The notes beneath the pieces were generated by a model, which was given only the letters and a program-made list of their open reading frames with translations, was not told where the DNA came from and ran no database searches. A stretch of DNA of 64,000 nt from Lycocorax pyrrhopterus obiensis (taxonomy: Eukaryota; Chordata; Aves; Passeriformes; Paradisaeidae), in assembly GCA_014706295.1 (NCBI GenBank), contig JACSVZ010000011.1, positions 13,484,163-13,548,162 on the forward strand, written 5' to 3'. Below, piece after piece: positions 12,373 through 22,676 of the stretch; the stretch's first letter is position 1, and the number at the start of each line of letters is the position of its first letter. The position numbers and the translations under genes were made by a program.

Positions 12373-13385
12373 ATGAGCTGCATCCTGCGTTGTAAGAGTG
12401 CCAGCCTGGAGGTCCCGTCCCATCGACTGACTGAAGACTCTGTAAGGCTCCTCCTGACCTTCCCAGCCCCCTTGATTGGGTAGACACAACAGACCCTGGG
12501 TGAAAGTCTTATGTGGGCATGTTCCAAAGTTTGAAACAAATTTTTTGACTTTTGGCCAAACTTCAGAAGATGCTGTGAATATCATTTGAACTAGTGTAAA
12601 TACAAGGAACAGAAACATTTGTCTGGACTTTTGGGTTTGTGCAAATTGTGTAAAAGGCAGGTGGGTAACTGGTGCCTGTCCATCTTGTAATAAAGGGGCA
12701 GCTGCTGATGCCAAGCACTTGTCTGGGGCAGACCTCCTTGTCCTGACATTCCCAGACTCCCAAAGAATATTGAAAAGCCAGTAACTTATTTTTCTTTATG
12801 TGGATGGGGGACCTTTAAATCACTAAGTTGTTTAAAAAAAAAAGTGGATGTGTTTGGAATATGGGAATTCCATGGAGTACAGGAGGGGTGAGGGAGGGGT
12901 TAAGGTTCACTGTTGCTTTCCCCTCACCCTCATCAAATGCTGATAGACAGCAAGTGGAGTGGCAGTCAGAGAATGCCTCCTTTTTGTTGGAGAAGAAACA
13001 GGCCCTTTGGGTGAGGGTCAGCTGTTTTCAGTAAATAAACCAGAGACCAGGCCTATAGCTTCTTTTTTTTTTTTTTTTGACAGTTGTAAATTTTGGAAGA
13101 TGAGGGGTTAAATCTAGACCTTTTCCCACCCTCCCCTGTGACCACAGTATAAGTTTGTAAAAAAAACCTAAAAAAAGGGAAAAAAAAGGAAAAAAGAAAA
13201 AATTAAACGAAACAAAAAACCCAAAGGACCAATACAGCCCATTTTGTAAGGATTTTCAATGTTTTGTAAAGTATTGGTCCACGTGTTGTATTTTGTAGCC
13301 TTTCTAGTTCTTGGGCTTTAGTTCTCCCACTCTTGTATGTATGCATACTGTAGTTACACATTAAAGTCATGACATGCAGCACGTG
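12373..13385 (+). other. CNOT1: CNOT1 3' UTR
   Basis: The roughly 1 kb after the CNOT1 stop has no exon signature. It contains a T run (about 13062-13078) and an A-rich purine stretch (about 13158-13215). It ends near the ATTAAA hexamer at 13360-13365, which is followed by GT-rich sequence. The transcript end at about 13,385 is inferred from hexamer spacing. Confidence 0.75.
13360..13365 (+). terminator. CNOT1 polyadenylation signal ATTAAA
   Basis: ATTAAA, the commonest variant poly(A) hexamer, lies about 1 kb after the CNOT1 stop. It follows a T-rich stretch and is the most convincing plus-strand signal before the provirus. Cleavage some 15-25 nt downstream is inferred. Confidence 0.65.
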
Positions 13386-13639
13386 CCACTGTGCTTATTC
13401 TCTCCAGTTCTATCCTGGCCAGTTGGTGTCTTTCAAAGCCTGTTCCACCCATCCAAAACATGCAGTTTTTCAGTGTGTTTTGGGCACTGCCTGTTGAAAG
13501 CAGCTGAGTTTGCTCTCTAGCATGAGGTCAGCGGGCAGATGTAATGACTAGACAGGGTCTTGCTTTGAAGTGCAGCAGAAAGGACAGTTGTGTGGAAATA
13601 GAAATGGTTTAGTTGCAAGTTCATGAGCAGAGTTTGGGA

Positions 13640-14106
13640 GGTGTAAGGGCAAGAGTTTTCCTTCTACCTTTACTTGCATCCAGTGGTCTTCTGCTACTGC
13701 CTCATCTTTTATGGCTCAGCAAGGATATTTACCTTCATCCTCTAGAGAGTATAAATTGTCAGATTCCCATGTAGTTGTAACATTAATTAATAATTCTCTT
13801 CCATCTTCCTTAAACCATTGTACAGTTGGTTTCTTGTTACACTATTTGACTGGACAAGAAAGAATAAAAGGATTGCCTCTATAAGTTTTATATTCAGAAA
13901 GGTTAAGGCAATTCAGGTAATCATGTCACAGTAAGGGGCTTAAGCAATGTAAAATTATACTGAATTTGACATCTGGCACTATCTCTGTACTCCTGGCCTG
14001 TGCAGTTGTGATGGTGTAAAATAATTACTGCAATTAGAAATGCTCCTCTCCCTTGAGGGCAGTTAAGTTCTGTGTAAGACAGGCTTTCTTCCCATGTACA
14101 GTTCAT
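13640..14106 (-). pseudogene. Envelope-position remnant with Ig-like domain reading
   Basis: Beyond the integrase tail an open frame (14106-13921) carries Asn-Cys-Thr-type glycosylation sequons, as an envelope surface region would. In another frame (about 13915-13640) the reading has the hallmarks of an immunoglobulin fold: Cys at 13856-13854 in a B-strand context (ILSCPV), Trp at 13817-13815 in VQWFK (C strand), and DEGKYPC at about 13737-13718, the DxGxYxC of the F strand. Stops follow the first and last Cys, so it is dead. Whether it belonged to the envelope, was a captured host exon, or is an older host pseudogene under the provirus is unresolved. Confidence 0.4.
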
Positions 14107-16430
14107 GAAGTTACTTTTTTAATTTTTTAGCCCCTAAGGCCCAGAGCAGGGTAGCTTCTCACTTAATCTAGTTCTGTAGTGTTCTTCAGTCGTAAATGGT
14201 GGCTCTGTGGCTCCTTGGAGTTTTGTAGCCGTGTATGTTTGGAGAAGAACCTGGTACGGTCCTTTCCAGCATTCCTTTAGTGGCTTATCATCCTTCAACC
14301 TTAGACAGCCCCAGTCTCTCTCTGCATGTCACGGACAGGAAGGCCCAATCCAATGGGATTTCTGCACTGAAAGTACCTGTTGATAGAGGACAAAGCTTTC
14401 CTTAGAGAGGTAACATAATTACACAAGTACTCTTGGCCCAAGATACAGACTGAGGTTTGTAAGAGACTATCTGGTAAAGTCTCCCACATAAATTTCAAAA
14501 GGACTGAGCTTATCCTTGGATCTAGGTGTTACTCTGACCCTCAGTAGTGCTGGTGGCAACATCCCAGGCTACTTTGATGACACAGGTATCCTGTATCTAG
14601 GAATGATCTCTTTCAATAGTACCTTGCCTACCTGTTCAGCCTGCTTGGTTTGACAGGGAAAAGCGTCAGGCCCCCCAGAAAATGCATCTGCTGGTACAAG
14701 TATCAATTCCCACTTTGCTGTAGTTATTCAGAGAAATCTATTGGGCAGTAATTTCCTGGTGTGTTCCTTTTTTGGTTTGTCCTGGGGAAGGCTGAGGCAG
14801 AGTCTGTGGACAGAGTTCTCATTTCTTCTTCATTATACTACTTATGATGCCTCCCATTCCATTCCCAAGGACACACAGTTTTACATTGTTTTCCAGAAAT
14901 TGTATGGCTGTTCTTAAATCCCTGGGGTAAAACAGTCCAGCATAATTGACAGCCCCCTGTTTGAGGATTCTCTCATTCAAATGCAAACAGCTCCTGAATT
15001 CTGGCATCCAGTGGGATACAAAAGGGTATCTTTCAAGGGAGTATCTTTCAAGTCTTAATGCCCTAAACCATTGATCAGTGTCTTTTTATGCTGTTGATGC
15101 ACATCTTGTACTATTTGATTTATGGCTCTTACATCTTAGACTAGCTGATACTCGTCTGAGTGCTGTTTCTTAACTCGTAGAATTGGGGTATTAAACTGAC
15201 TGGCATTCCTGAAGCAACCCAAAGCTAATAAATCTTTCAGTGTTTGGCTCTAGTCCTTTTCTAGCTTCCAATTTAACAGGGTATTGTTTTCATCTTACTG
15301 GTCTGGTGCCTGGTTTGAATCCGACTGTTACCAGTTTTGCTTCTTGTGATCTTGCAGGAGTGCCAGTCACCTACAGGAGAGGAGTCACCCCATTTTCCCT
15401 TTTTTCGGGTATCTCTTCAGGTATCTCTCTTTTCCTCTGGATCTTTTTGATCCTGTAACATAAACACTTGTGTCCCCAGGACTTTTTCTTCCGGTGCATG
15501 TACTTGGATCTGTCCTTTTTCAAAGGTTATTTTTGCATTTAATTTACTTAATTCTCTTCCTGATAACGGCATTGGGCATTTGGGTATGTAGAGAAATTTT
15601 ATAAAACACTTTTCAGTTCTGAATTTGAGTGGCTGGAAGAATGGCCTTATTTCTTTTTCACTATGGCTCCAGCTATAGATGTGCTTTGTTTACTCATAGA
15701 GACTCCTTTACATCTAAGTTGCTCCTCTATTAGAAATTCTACCTTTTCATTGCCCAAATTTACTGTGATCAGGAGTTCTGTTGGGCATTCTTTGGAGCTC
15801 TCAGCTGCCTGTCAGTCGAAATCCCAACTGAGTGTAAGCAGTCTTCCTACTTGTGGAGCCTCCCGTCTTTGAGGATTACCTATGTCCTGGGTTCTGTGGG
15901 CATTCGTGTCAAGTGCCCTTTCTGCTTACAGTAAGTACATTGAATTTTTCCTACTAGATGGGAATTAGCCAGTTGAAATCTGATTCCCTTACATTACCTC
16001 CTGCCCTTCCCACTATCACAGCCATCAACCAAATTTATCATCCCTTTTCCTATCTCTTTTCCCCTCTTTTCTTTCTTTTCTCTTCTCCACCTCATTCTCT
16101 TCATTACACTTCCTTTTTCTTTCTATGTTGCTAAAACATGAGTGTCTGCTGTCATCAATCCACATTCCTTCCAAGCCTTACCATTGTTCTGCAATGCAAA
16201 GAACAGATCAACATCTGGTACTTCACCATGTTTTCCTTCCTGGCAACAAAATAACATTAATTGCAGGAGCCATTCTGAGGCCATTTTCCCCAATCCTCTA
16301 ATAGATACAAAGCCACCACATAATCAACTTTTTAGTAAGGGAATCTCCTCCAAACTTTCCCCATGGTCTTAAAATACAGCCTAAAAGTGAAGTTCTCACA
16401 ATGCCCTCTTCCAATGAGGTGGAACTTCCA
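14106..16430 (-). pseudogene. gag-pol remnant of the provirus
   Basis: Collinear fragments of matrix, nucleocapsid knuckle, protease, reverse transcriptase and integrase C-terminal domain, interrupted by stops and frameshifts in every piece. The nucleocapsid knuckle has lost its final Cys in frame. The protease lacks a readable DTG active site. Reverse transcriptase ends before the catalytic YxDD region, and integrase retains only its tail. Best match by motif is the gammaretrovirus-like class. The region cannot encode an active product. Confidence 0.75.
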
Positions 16431-16720
16431 ACACTCATGCAAGCAAACAATTCCAAACAGTAGGTATAACAAAGTCTTGTTATACAATGTTCAAACCTCT
16501 TACATGCTTTAGTCAGCACCAAGTCTGTGCATATCTAAAAAAACAAGTTTTAACCCAAACCCCAAATTTTAACCAAGATACCAAATGTAATACTCCTCTG
16601 ACATGTATGTTTTCCAGTTTGATTTATTCAGGGAGACACAGGATACCAAAATACCAGTTTTAACAATGTCTCAGTGAAGGATATCGGCAGCTTTGCGAGA
16701 TCCTGGTCAAATTCACCATT

Positions 16721-16738
16721 GTCCCATCTGGGTCACCA
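16721..16738 (-). other. Retroviral primer-binding site, tRNA-Trp type (degenerate)
   Basis: Minus-strand bases 16738-16721 begin TGGTGACCC. By eye they match about 14 of 18 positions of the tRNA-Trp primer site known from avian leukosis-type viruses. It lies directly before the gag-like region. Confidence 0.55.
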
Positions 16739-16962
16739 GAAGAAGCTCCCCTCAGTACTGTTAAACCACCCTGTCCCCAAGCACTGCAGGCAGGGCTGTA
16801 GCTGAGCTTTGTCAGGAGTGCGGTGTGGGTTTTGCTTGTCTGCAGTACTTGTAACTGCAGCAGCAGCAGCAATGATCCCCCTGCTCTTAGATGGGGCTTT
16901 GCACCCTGTTGAAGTAGAGAGCATGGGCTGAGTAAAAAAACTCATTTTTATTAAATAGAGCT
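16739..16962 (-). repeat. LTR remnant (5' end of the provirus)
   Basis: The block immediately upstream, in the minus sense, of the primer-binding site contains an AATAAA at 16952-16947. The placement fits the R/U5 part of a long terminal repeat. U3 and the outer boundary cannot be defined, and no matching copy is visible at 13,386-13,920. The assignment rests on position relative to the primer site. Confidence 0.45.
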
Positions 16963-17660
16963 TGGCCTGAAAACCTTCAGTGTTTTGTCATGCAAAACCA
17001 AAGTGAGTTCAGGGTAGAACTGCATCAGGCAGTGTATCAAATTCTCAGCCTGCAGCAGCTGTGGAACTGTTACAGTGCTCCTCCACAGTAGTCTCAAGCC
17101 CACACAGAAATACCTTTTGTAGAAGTAAGTAAAAGGAAATATTTGTTATACTGAGCCTACATGAAGAGCAGCTAGATGGGCTTGTACTCTTGAAAATGTT
17201 CAACATAAAATACGTACAGGTGAAGACTTTAGTGTTGTCAGCAGGTCCACCTGCCAGATACTTACTCTGAACCTCTCTAAGGTAAGAGCTACCAGCTGGA
17301 TTTCTGACCTCTTAATCTGGACAAGGAGCAGCTCTTGCCTTCAATTTCTGATGCTGAATGAGGGAATCCTCCGCTGTTCTGGCAGTGTATGTCTGCCTTC
17401 CTAAAATAGCCATTAGGATGGCTGGGGTTTCTTAAGGCCTCTGGAAAAAGGTGGTATTTGTGCTCCAGAGCTCTCATGGTACAATAAGGCCACTCAGAAC
17501 CACCTTTGTGCTGTGAAGATAATTCTTTATGTAGAGGTAGCTAAAACTCTGTATGCTGTATGAGGGACAAGTGGACCCATAGTCAGTCTTGCCATCTGTC
17601 CTCTCTGCTACAGAAGAGATGGCCAGAGGCTGACCTTTCCCTCCGGATCAGCCCCAGCCA
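16963..17660. other. Intergenic gap between provirus and SETD6 3' end
   Basis: About 700 bp of unique-looking sequence downstream of the convergent SETD6 transcript. Only short incidental open frames are present, with no recognised repeat or RNA gene. Confidence 0.6.
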
Positions 17661-17683
17661 GGTCATGTCCAGGGACACTGAGG

Positions 17684-17689
17684 TTTATT
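17684..17689 (-). terminator. Candidate SETD6 poly(A) signal overlapping the stop codon
   Basis: Minus-strand AATAAA at 17689-17684 contains the SETD6 stop codon TAA (17687-17685). It is the only canonical hexamer I found in the following 700 bp before the provirus. If used, the 3' UTR would be only a few tens of nucleotides long. Confidence 0.45.
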
Positions 17690-20600
17690 TTACCAGCTCT
17701 AGCAGCTGATGCAAGATCCTTTTCTGTCCGTAGCGCACGTGGAGCGCTTGCTGCTCCCTTCGACTCAGTTTCTCATAAGCCTCCTTGTTATTTAGCAAGT
17801 CCTGCTCTGCTTTCAGGTCTGCCCCATAGGACTCCAGGGTCAGCAGCACACTGTCATAAAGGAGCTTCTTGCAAGGGGTTTTAAGTCTGGAGAGAGCCTC
17901 ATTTGAAAGGGTAGAGTTTTCCTCTTCCTCACTGTCGTCTTCCCAGCCATCTTGCTCCTTATACTCCTTGAATTCTTCTTCTGACATGCACAGCACCTAT
18001 AGTGACCCAGGCACAGGGATATATCACTGGCAGTGTGAGTACATCGGGCTTTCTCCTCTCTGGAAGAGCCACTTGGAGCAGGCGAGTTATTCCTCAGCTG
18101 CACTAAAGGTTAAGAGACTAAAACTGGCTTAGATACCTAATTGCAAGTAATTGTGGGTTAGAAGAACATTGAAACAGCAAACCTGGGTGTTGGTAAGTCT
18201 TGTTAAGCATGTCACCTAAAAAGTTGTGACAGCTCTCTAGAACAGCAGTGGCCATGGAGCCATTCAAGACAGGTATGTGGGTACACACGGATGGCTACTT
18301 CAGGAGAGGAAGATGACTTAACACCACCTGGGAGCTGGGCAGCCACACCCCCTCCCACTGTTCACACAGGACTGTTAGTGCCCAGCTCCTTCAGGTGCTT
18401 GTCCACGGAGCCATTCTGCACTGCTGGTTTGCCCAGCGGCACTCAGTGCTCTCCTTGTGTAGCTCTTTCCCCACCTGGCCATTCTTACCTTGAGGGTCAC
18501 GGACAGCTCTTCCTCTGTCAGCACCTCATCCCAGCCAAGCACAAAGGCGCCTTCCTCCCCCACCATCTCCAGCTGGCACAAGAAGTCCCACTGCTCTGAG
18601 ACCAGCTGCTTCTGTGCTTCACTTTTGGCACCTGTTTTGAAGAGAGCAGAGCAGGGAAATAGGAGGCAGAAAACCAAGGCATGGCCCCACCACCTGAAAT
18701 GCTGTGGAACAGGCTTATTTTTCATGTCATCCTTGATCCCAGTTTAACAGAGATCCCTGCCCCATCCTCTCCCAGAGGGGCTGTGGGTGTCACTCACGCT
18801 GCAGAGCCGCCCTGCGCAGTGTCACCATCTGGATATCGGCTGTGTCGTGGGTGTTGCCGGGGTAGGGCTCTGCGAAGCCGTACATGTGCAGCAGCTGCCA
18901 GTTGGCCATCTGCCCGTACGTGTTGAAGATCTCCTGTCCTTTCCCCACGGACTGCGTTGTAACCATTCTCAAACATTGCTGAAAGCAGGGAGGGGAGAGC
19001 ACCTGAGCTGTGTCGATCCGACTGCTCAACAGGGGCTTTCCAAGAGCTCAGATGACCCTGAGCTCCTCCCAACGAACACCAAACGTGCAGCAGGGCTTTG
19101 TATTAATGAGATCCAGGCCAGATGTGCTGCCCTGGGCTGAATTCCCACCTTGCTGTGCCCCCATTCCCAGAGATCTCACAAAAAGGGAACCAGGCTGTGT
19201 CAATGCCTGGCACAGCAGCTTTGTACTCACGGGAGAGTATTCCAGGTTGGCATTGTGGTTGGCCACATGATTCAAAATATCTGCTACAGGCACCATCATG
19301 GGAGGATTGGGCCCCTTCTCATCTTCATCTTCTTCCTCTAAAGGTTCCTGAAAGCTAAGACAAGGGAGATGAAGACAAGCTGGTGGTACACATGGCTGCA
19401 CAGGGCAAGCTTCACCTTACACTTACATTCTTGTGCAACTCCAACCTCTAACATAGCCTCTAATCCTACTTCCTTGTCCTTGCTCCTTGCTGGAGCAAAG
19501 CCCTCACTTCTCACCTGTAAGCCATGACAAATGCCACCAGCTCCTTATACAACTCCAGAGTGTGCAGTTTGGGGTCAAAGATGTTGGGGTGGGTCTCCAT
19601 GAAAGGCAGGATGATGGAATTGTACTCCAGGTGGACGTTAGCTAGATCCTTGTCCACAGCTTCTGGGATGCCTGTGCCCTGCAGGAGCCTTGTTCGCTCT
19701 TCTTGAGGCCTGTTGCAAGGAAAACAGCAGGTTCTTCTCTGTCTGTGCTGGGGCCAAGGGTCTATAAATTCCTTCCTCCTTAAAAATCTGAGCTTCCCTG
19801 TGCTCTCTAGGTCCATGTTTTCTCTGGCTCTGCCTGTAACATAACGCCACGAGGGCGCCTCAGGCTCCTGCCAGTGCTAGCACAGGGCTAGAAGAGAGAG
19901 TTGGGGTCACCCAGCAGGACCACATCCACCCCCGGGACTCCACTCAGCACCCCCTGGCCTGTGCCTGCCTTCAGCTGTAAGACGGAGCCTCCCCAGGCCC
20001 CCCTTGCTTTCACCTTACCAGAACATGGGGTGATCCAGGCTCCGGAAGTCCTGCCAGAGGGAGAAATACGGCTGCCACTGGGAGTTGCTGGCTGTGTACT
20101 CGTGTAGCAAGGCCAGCAGGAGCGGGACCCAACCAGACTGGCTCTGCAGGGACTCCTCGGCTACAGAACAGACAGGATGGAGAAAACCTAAGTTGTTCTG
20201 TGTTCCAGAACCAAAACCTGATCTGACAGGCACAGAGGCTTGTCTTCAGCCTGGAGACAGGGGTTGAGTTTTTATTCCCGTTTGTCTTGGGTTTGTCCTG
20301 AGCTGAACCGGGACCAGAAGCTGCTTCTCTGGAATTATGGGTGAGCTCTCCAGGCCCCACGGCCTTGCACTCCTCAGCCTGAGGCTCTGCATGCCTTCAG
20401 GAACTAAGGAACTGTTCTTTTTCTTCTCAGTGTCCCGAGGAAAGCAGCATAGCACGGGTGCCTGTCACTTAGTAGTTGGAGATGTTGCACTAATGGACTT
20501 TTTTCCCTGTCCAGCACAGCTCTGGGCTCCCTTAGGGAAGCGAGGGGGTGCCCAGCCCTCCCCTTTCCTACCTGGTTTCTAACAGCCCTACAGCATCCTG

Positions 20601-21175
20601 CGTAAATCAGAAACGTTCCCGAGGCTTTACCACAGATTCATTTATTCCTTTAAAAGGCAAAGCAGACTCGAGTGACACAAGAAGCTTGCACTCACCTTCC
20701 TCCAAGAGTGCGTGGATGGAGGTGGTGTGCTGGGACAGCAGTGCCGTGCGAGGAACGGTAAACAGCACCTCTCCCGCCTCCAGCTCCTCGGCGGCCAACA
20801 TCCCGTACCCCGCCACCGCGCCCTCCCTGCTCAGGCGGACCTGGGGCCAGAGGGAGCGGTGAGGGGCGGAGCGAAGAGACCAGAGCGGACCTGGGGGCTG
20901 CCTGGGCCGGCCCGCGGTACCTCACCTTGGGGTTCAGCTCTACCCCGGCCCGCCCGCACCATGCCAGGAACCCGGAGAGGGGGTCGGCACTACTCTTCCT
21001 CTGGGTGCCGCTCTCGAACGCCGCCTGTGGATGGAAACATGGTGTGAAGGGGAAGGTGCCATGAGGCCGATCGCGGATCCTTTCAGCACCACCGTCCCAA
21101 GGGCCGGTGTGTCCCCAGTCCGCCGGGAGCCTCCGGCTTGCCCCGTACCTTGAACCTCTTGGGCGCCGACGCCAT
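17685..21175 (-). CDS. SETD6: SETD6, N-lysine methyltransferase (complete, 9 exons, 455 aa)
   Basis: SET-domain protein lysine methyltransferase; the mammalian enzyme monomethylates RelA at Lys310 and works in the nucleus. Minus-strand exons: 21175-21149 ([12 protein letters not shown]), 21024-20926, 20840-20696, 20160-20019, 19709-19515, 19354-19231, 18978-18798, 18631-18489 and 17996-17685 (stop TAA 17687-17685). All are GT-AG and phases sum to 1368 nt, against 473 residues in human. SET signatures are visible: GYGMLA near the N-terminus; [12 protein letters not shown] (the Asn-His of the SAM site) in exon 6; and [20 protein letters not shown] in exon 7, whose NTYG corresponds to the post-pseudoknot Tyr. 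The C-terminal Rubisco-LSMT substrate-binding domain occupies exons 7-9 and ends [20 protein letters not shown], nearly as in human. It is convergent with CNOT1 and starts in a CpG-rich promoter. Confidence 0.97.
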
Positions 21176-21350
21176 GACGCTGCCAACACGTGGTCCCGGT
21201 GGGGCCCTTCCGGGTAGGCGGGGGAGGCTCCGCCCCATAGGCCGGGCTAACGGCGGCCAAAAAGGGACAGAAAGGGCCGGGGGGAGCAGCGGCGGAAACG
21301 CGCCCGGGAGCTGCCTGCTTGCGGGTCTCGGGGGCGGGGGTGGAGGAGCG
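20750..21350 (-). promoter_or_regulatory. SETD6 CpG-island promoter with CACGTG box
   Basis: A dense GC- and CpG-rich block covers exons 1-3 and upstream sequence of SETD6. A CACGTG E-box lies at 21187-21192, 12 bp upstream of the ATG, and a TTCCGG ETS-type core at about 21207-21212. No TATA box is seen. The start of transcription is inferred to be just above 21,200. Confidence 0.55.
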
Positions 21351-22603
21351 TCACAGTACCTCTTTGTAGGGTCCAACCTCCGAGCACCTCCCTGAAGCGT
21401 CTGGGGTCCTTACGGTGCCTCTTTGTGGGGTGCAGGGAGCACCACGTGTCTTTCTGCTGGGTCTGGGGACCTTTCGGGGTCTCTCTGAGGGGTCTGGGGG
21501 CGATTTAGGGGCTCTCTGGGGGGTTCATCAGGCCTCTCCCTGTGCCCTGCTGCCTCCGTCCCACCCTGGGGCTTCCCCCCAGTGCCCAGGTGTGCCCACC
21601 CCAGGGCCGGTGCACCTCGGGGGGCTGCGATGCCTCCGTGGCTGCCGTGGAGCCGCGCACCGGTGCGGTCATAGCTCCAGACATTGGTTAAAAGCAGCGG
21701 GCTCTAATTAATCAGGGCAATTAAGCTTGTGCTCTTTTTCAGTCGACGCCACACACGCCCCCCACCGTAAGTACGGGCTTTGATCTCCCCTCCAGGGCCG
21801 TCCCGAGGCCGCCGTTCCCCAGGCTCATTAGTGCTGTCCCCAGCCCGAACAGACGTGGGGCCGATGCCATCACTGGCTGCTCTGATGAAGCCAATTAGTG
21901 CGCACGAGGTGTTCGAAAAGGCCCCACGGGGCTCTCTGCGGGCTCTCCCTAGGGCTCCTCCAGCCCGTCTGCAATTGGGGTCGGCTTTAATCTTCTCTAG
22001 TCCCTTCGGAGCTGGGCCAGGCTGGACTGGCAGGGTGCGTTCTCTACTGGGCAGTAGGGTTCCTTCCTCAGGAATGGGGAGGAAGGCCAAGAGAATATGT
22101 GGGGCGGCCTTTAGGTGCCTCCCGCGGGCTCTGTGTCTCTGTAACCCAAGTCCCCGCAGCCGCCTCCCTCCCTCCCTCCTTAACGCGGCTCCTGCAAAAG
22201 CGCCGCTGGGACTCGGATTCGAGCCGAGGCTGCTGCAGCCGCAGCGCAGAGCGCGGACCCTGCGGGGCCACAGCCGCCGCTGCTGCTCCTGTTCCCCGGC
22301 GGGACCCGGGGCTCCCTCTGGGAGCGGCGGAGGTTTCGCAGCCGCTCCCGCGGCATCCTGCTCCCCTCCCTGCCTGCGCATCCCTGCGGCACCGGCATCT
22401 TCCCAGGGCGCATCCCGGTGCCTGATCAGTGCCCAGGGAGATCCCCAGAACCCGGGTGTTCAGTCTGGCCTGCGCTGGCAGCCTCGCTGGGGTGGCGTGG
22501 GGGTGGAAAACATCAAAGTGGGTCCCCACATTGTCCCCCAGTGCTGCAGCAAAGCGGGGTCCCCCCGGCTGTCACAGACACGCCCCCCACTTCCCAAATG
22601 TGA
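21250..22603. other. GC-rich intergenic gap between SETD6 and tRNA-Lys
   Basis: Long open frames here (up to 277 codons) reflect the scarcity of stops in GC-rich DNA. They are Pro/Ala/Arg-rich, overlap on both strands and match no family I know. NDRG4, which neighbours SETD6 in mammals, is not present in this gap. Confidence 0.6.
21690..22030. promoter_or_regulatory. Candidate conserved element with clustered TAAT cores
   Basis: Within GC-rich intergenic DNA, homeodomain-type cores recur: TAATTAAT (21705-21712), CAATTAAG (21718-21725), CATTAG (21826-21831), CAATTAG (21892-21898) and TTTAATC near 21985. AT-rich homeobox sites standing out in a GC-rich block resemble a developmental enhancer. 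Conservation was not tested. Confidence 0.25.
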
Positions 22604-22676
22604 GCCTGGATAGCTCAGTTGGGAGAGCATCAGACTTTTAATCTGAGGGTCCAGGGTTCAAGCCCCTGTTCAGGCG
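22604..22676 (+). tRNA. tRNA-Lys-TTT: tRNA-Lys (anticodon UUU)
   Basis: A 73-nt cloverleaf. Acceptor arm GCCTGGA pairs with TTCAGGC (one G-U pair), with discriminator G at 22676. The D stem is GCTC/GAGC, the anticodon stem TCAGA/TCTGA with loop CTTTTAA (anticodon TTT 22637-22639), the variable loop GGGTC, and the T stem CAGGG/CCCTG with loop TTCAAGC. Internal promoter A box (TAGCTCAGTTGG) and B box (GGTTCAAGCC) are intact. There is no intron. Against the usual vertebrate tRNA-Lys(UUU) as I recall it, the fourth acceptor pair is U-A in place of C-G, a compensatory double change that preserves pairing. The first run of four T lies about 114 nt downstream (22790-22793), so termination may use weaker TTTAT sequences at 22682-22694. 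Confidence 0.95.

Larger units (their letters stand above)
13640..16960 (-). mobile_element. Decayed gammaretrovirus-like endogenous provirus
   Basis: Read on the minus strand, retroviral pieces occur in canonical order. They are: an LTR-like end with AATAAA at 16952-16947; a primer-binding site at 16738-16721; a matrix-like gag segment (about 16430-16150, containing LGCIL); one nucleocapsid CX2CX4H knuckle (about 15939-15900); a protease-like piece (about 15830-15480); reverse transcriptase up to the first motifs (about 15310-14830, TPILRVK and a decayed DVRAIN); and the integrase C-terminus (about 14600-14150, WKGPYQVLL). Capsid, most of reverse transcriptase, RNase H and the integrase core are missing. 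Frames carry many stops and shifts, so nothing is functional. The pol and gag pieces resemble gammaretroviruses, while the primer site resembles the tRNA-Trp type of avian alpharetroviruses. No second LTR was found. Confidence 0.8.

Noticed and set aside
13386..13640. Possible 3' LTR of the provirus
   Set aside because: No similarity to the LTR-like block at 16739-16962 and no paired terminal bases; probably deleted or ordinary flank.
21780..22613. 277-codon plus-strand open frame (and a 225-codon minus-strand frame over it)
   Set aside because: Both are Pro/Ala/Arg-rich products of GC-rich DNA with few stops, overlap each other, show no domain or splice logic, and the plus frame runs into the tRNA gene.
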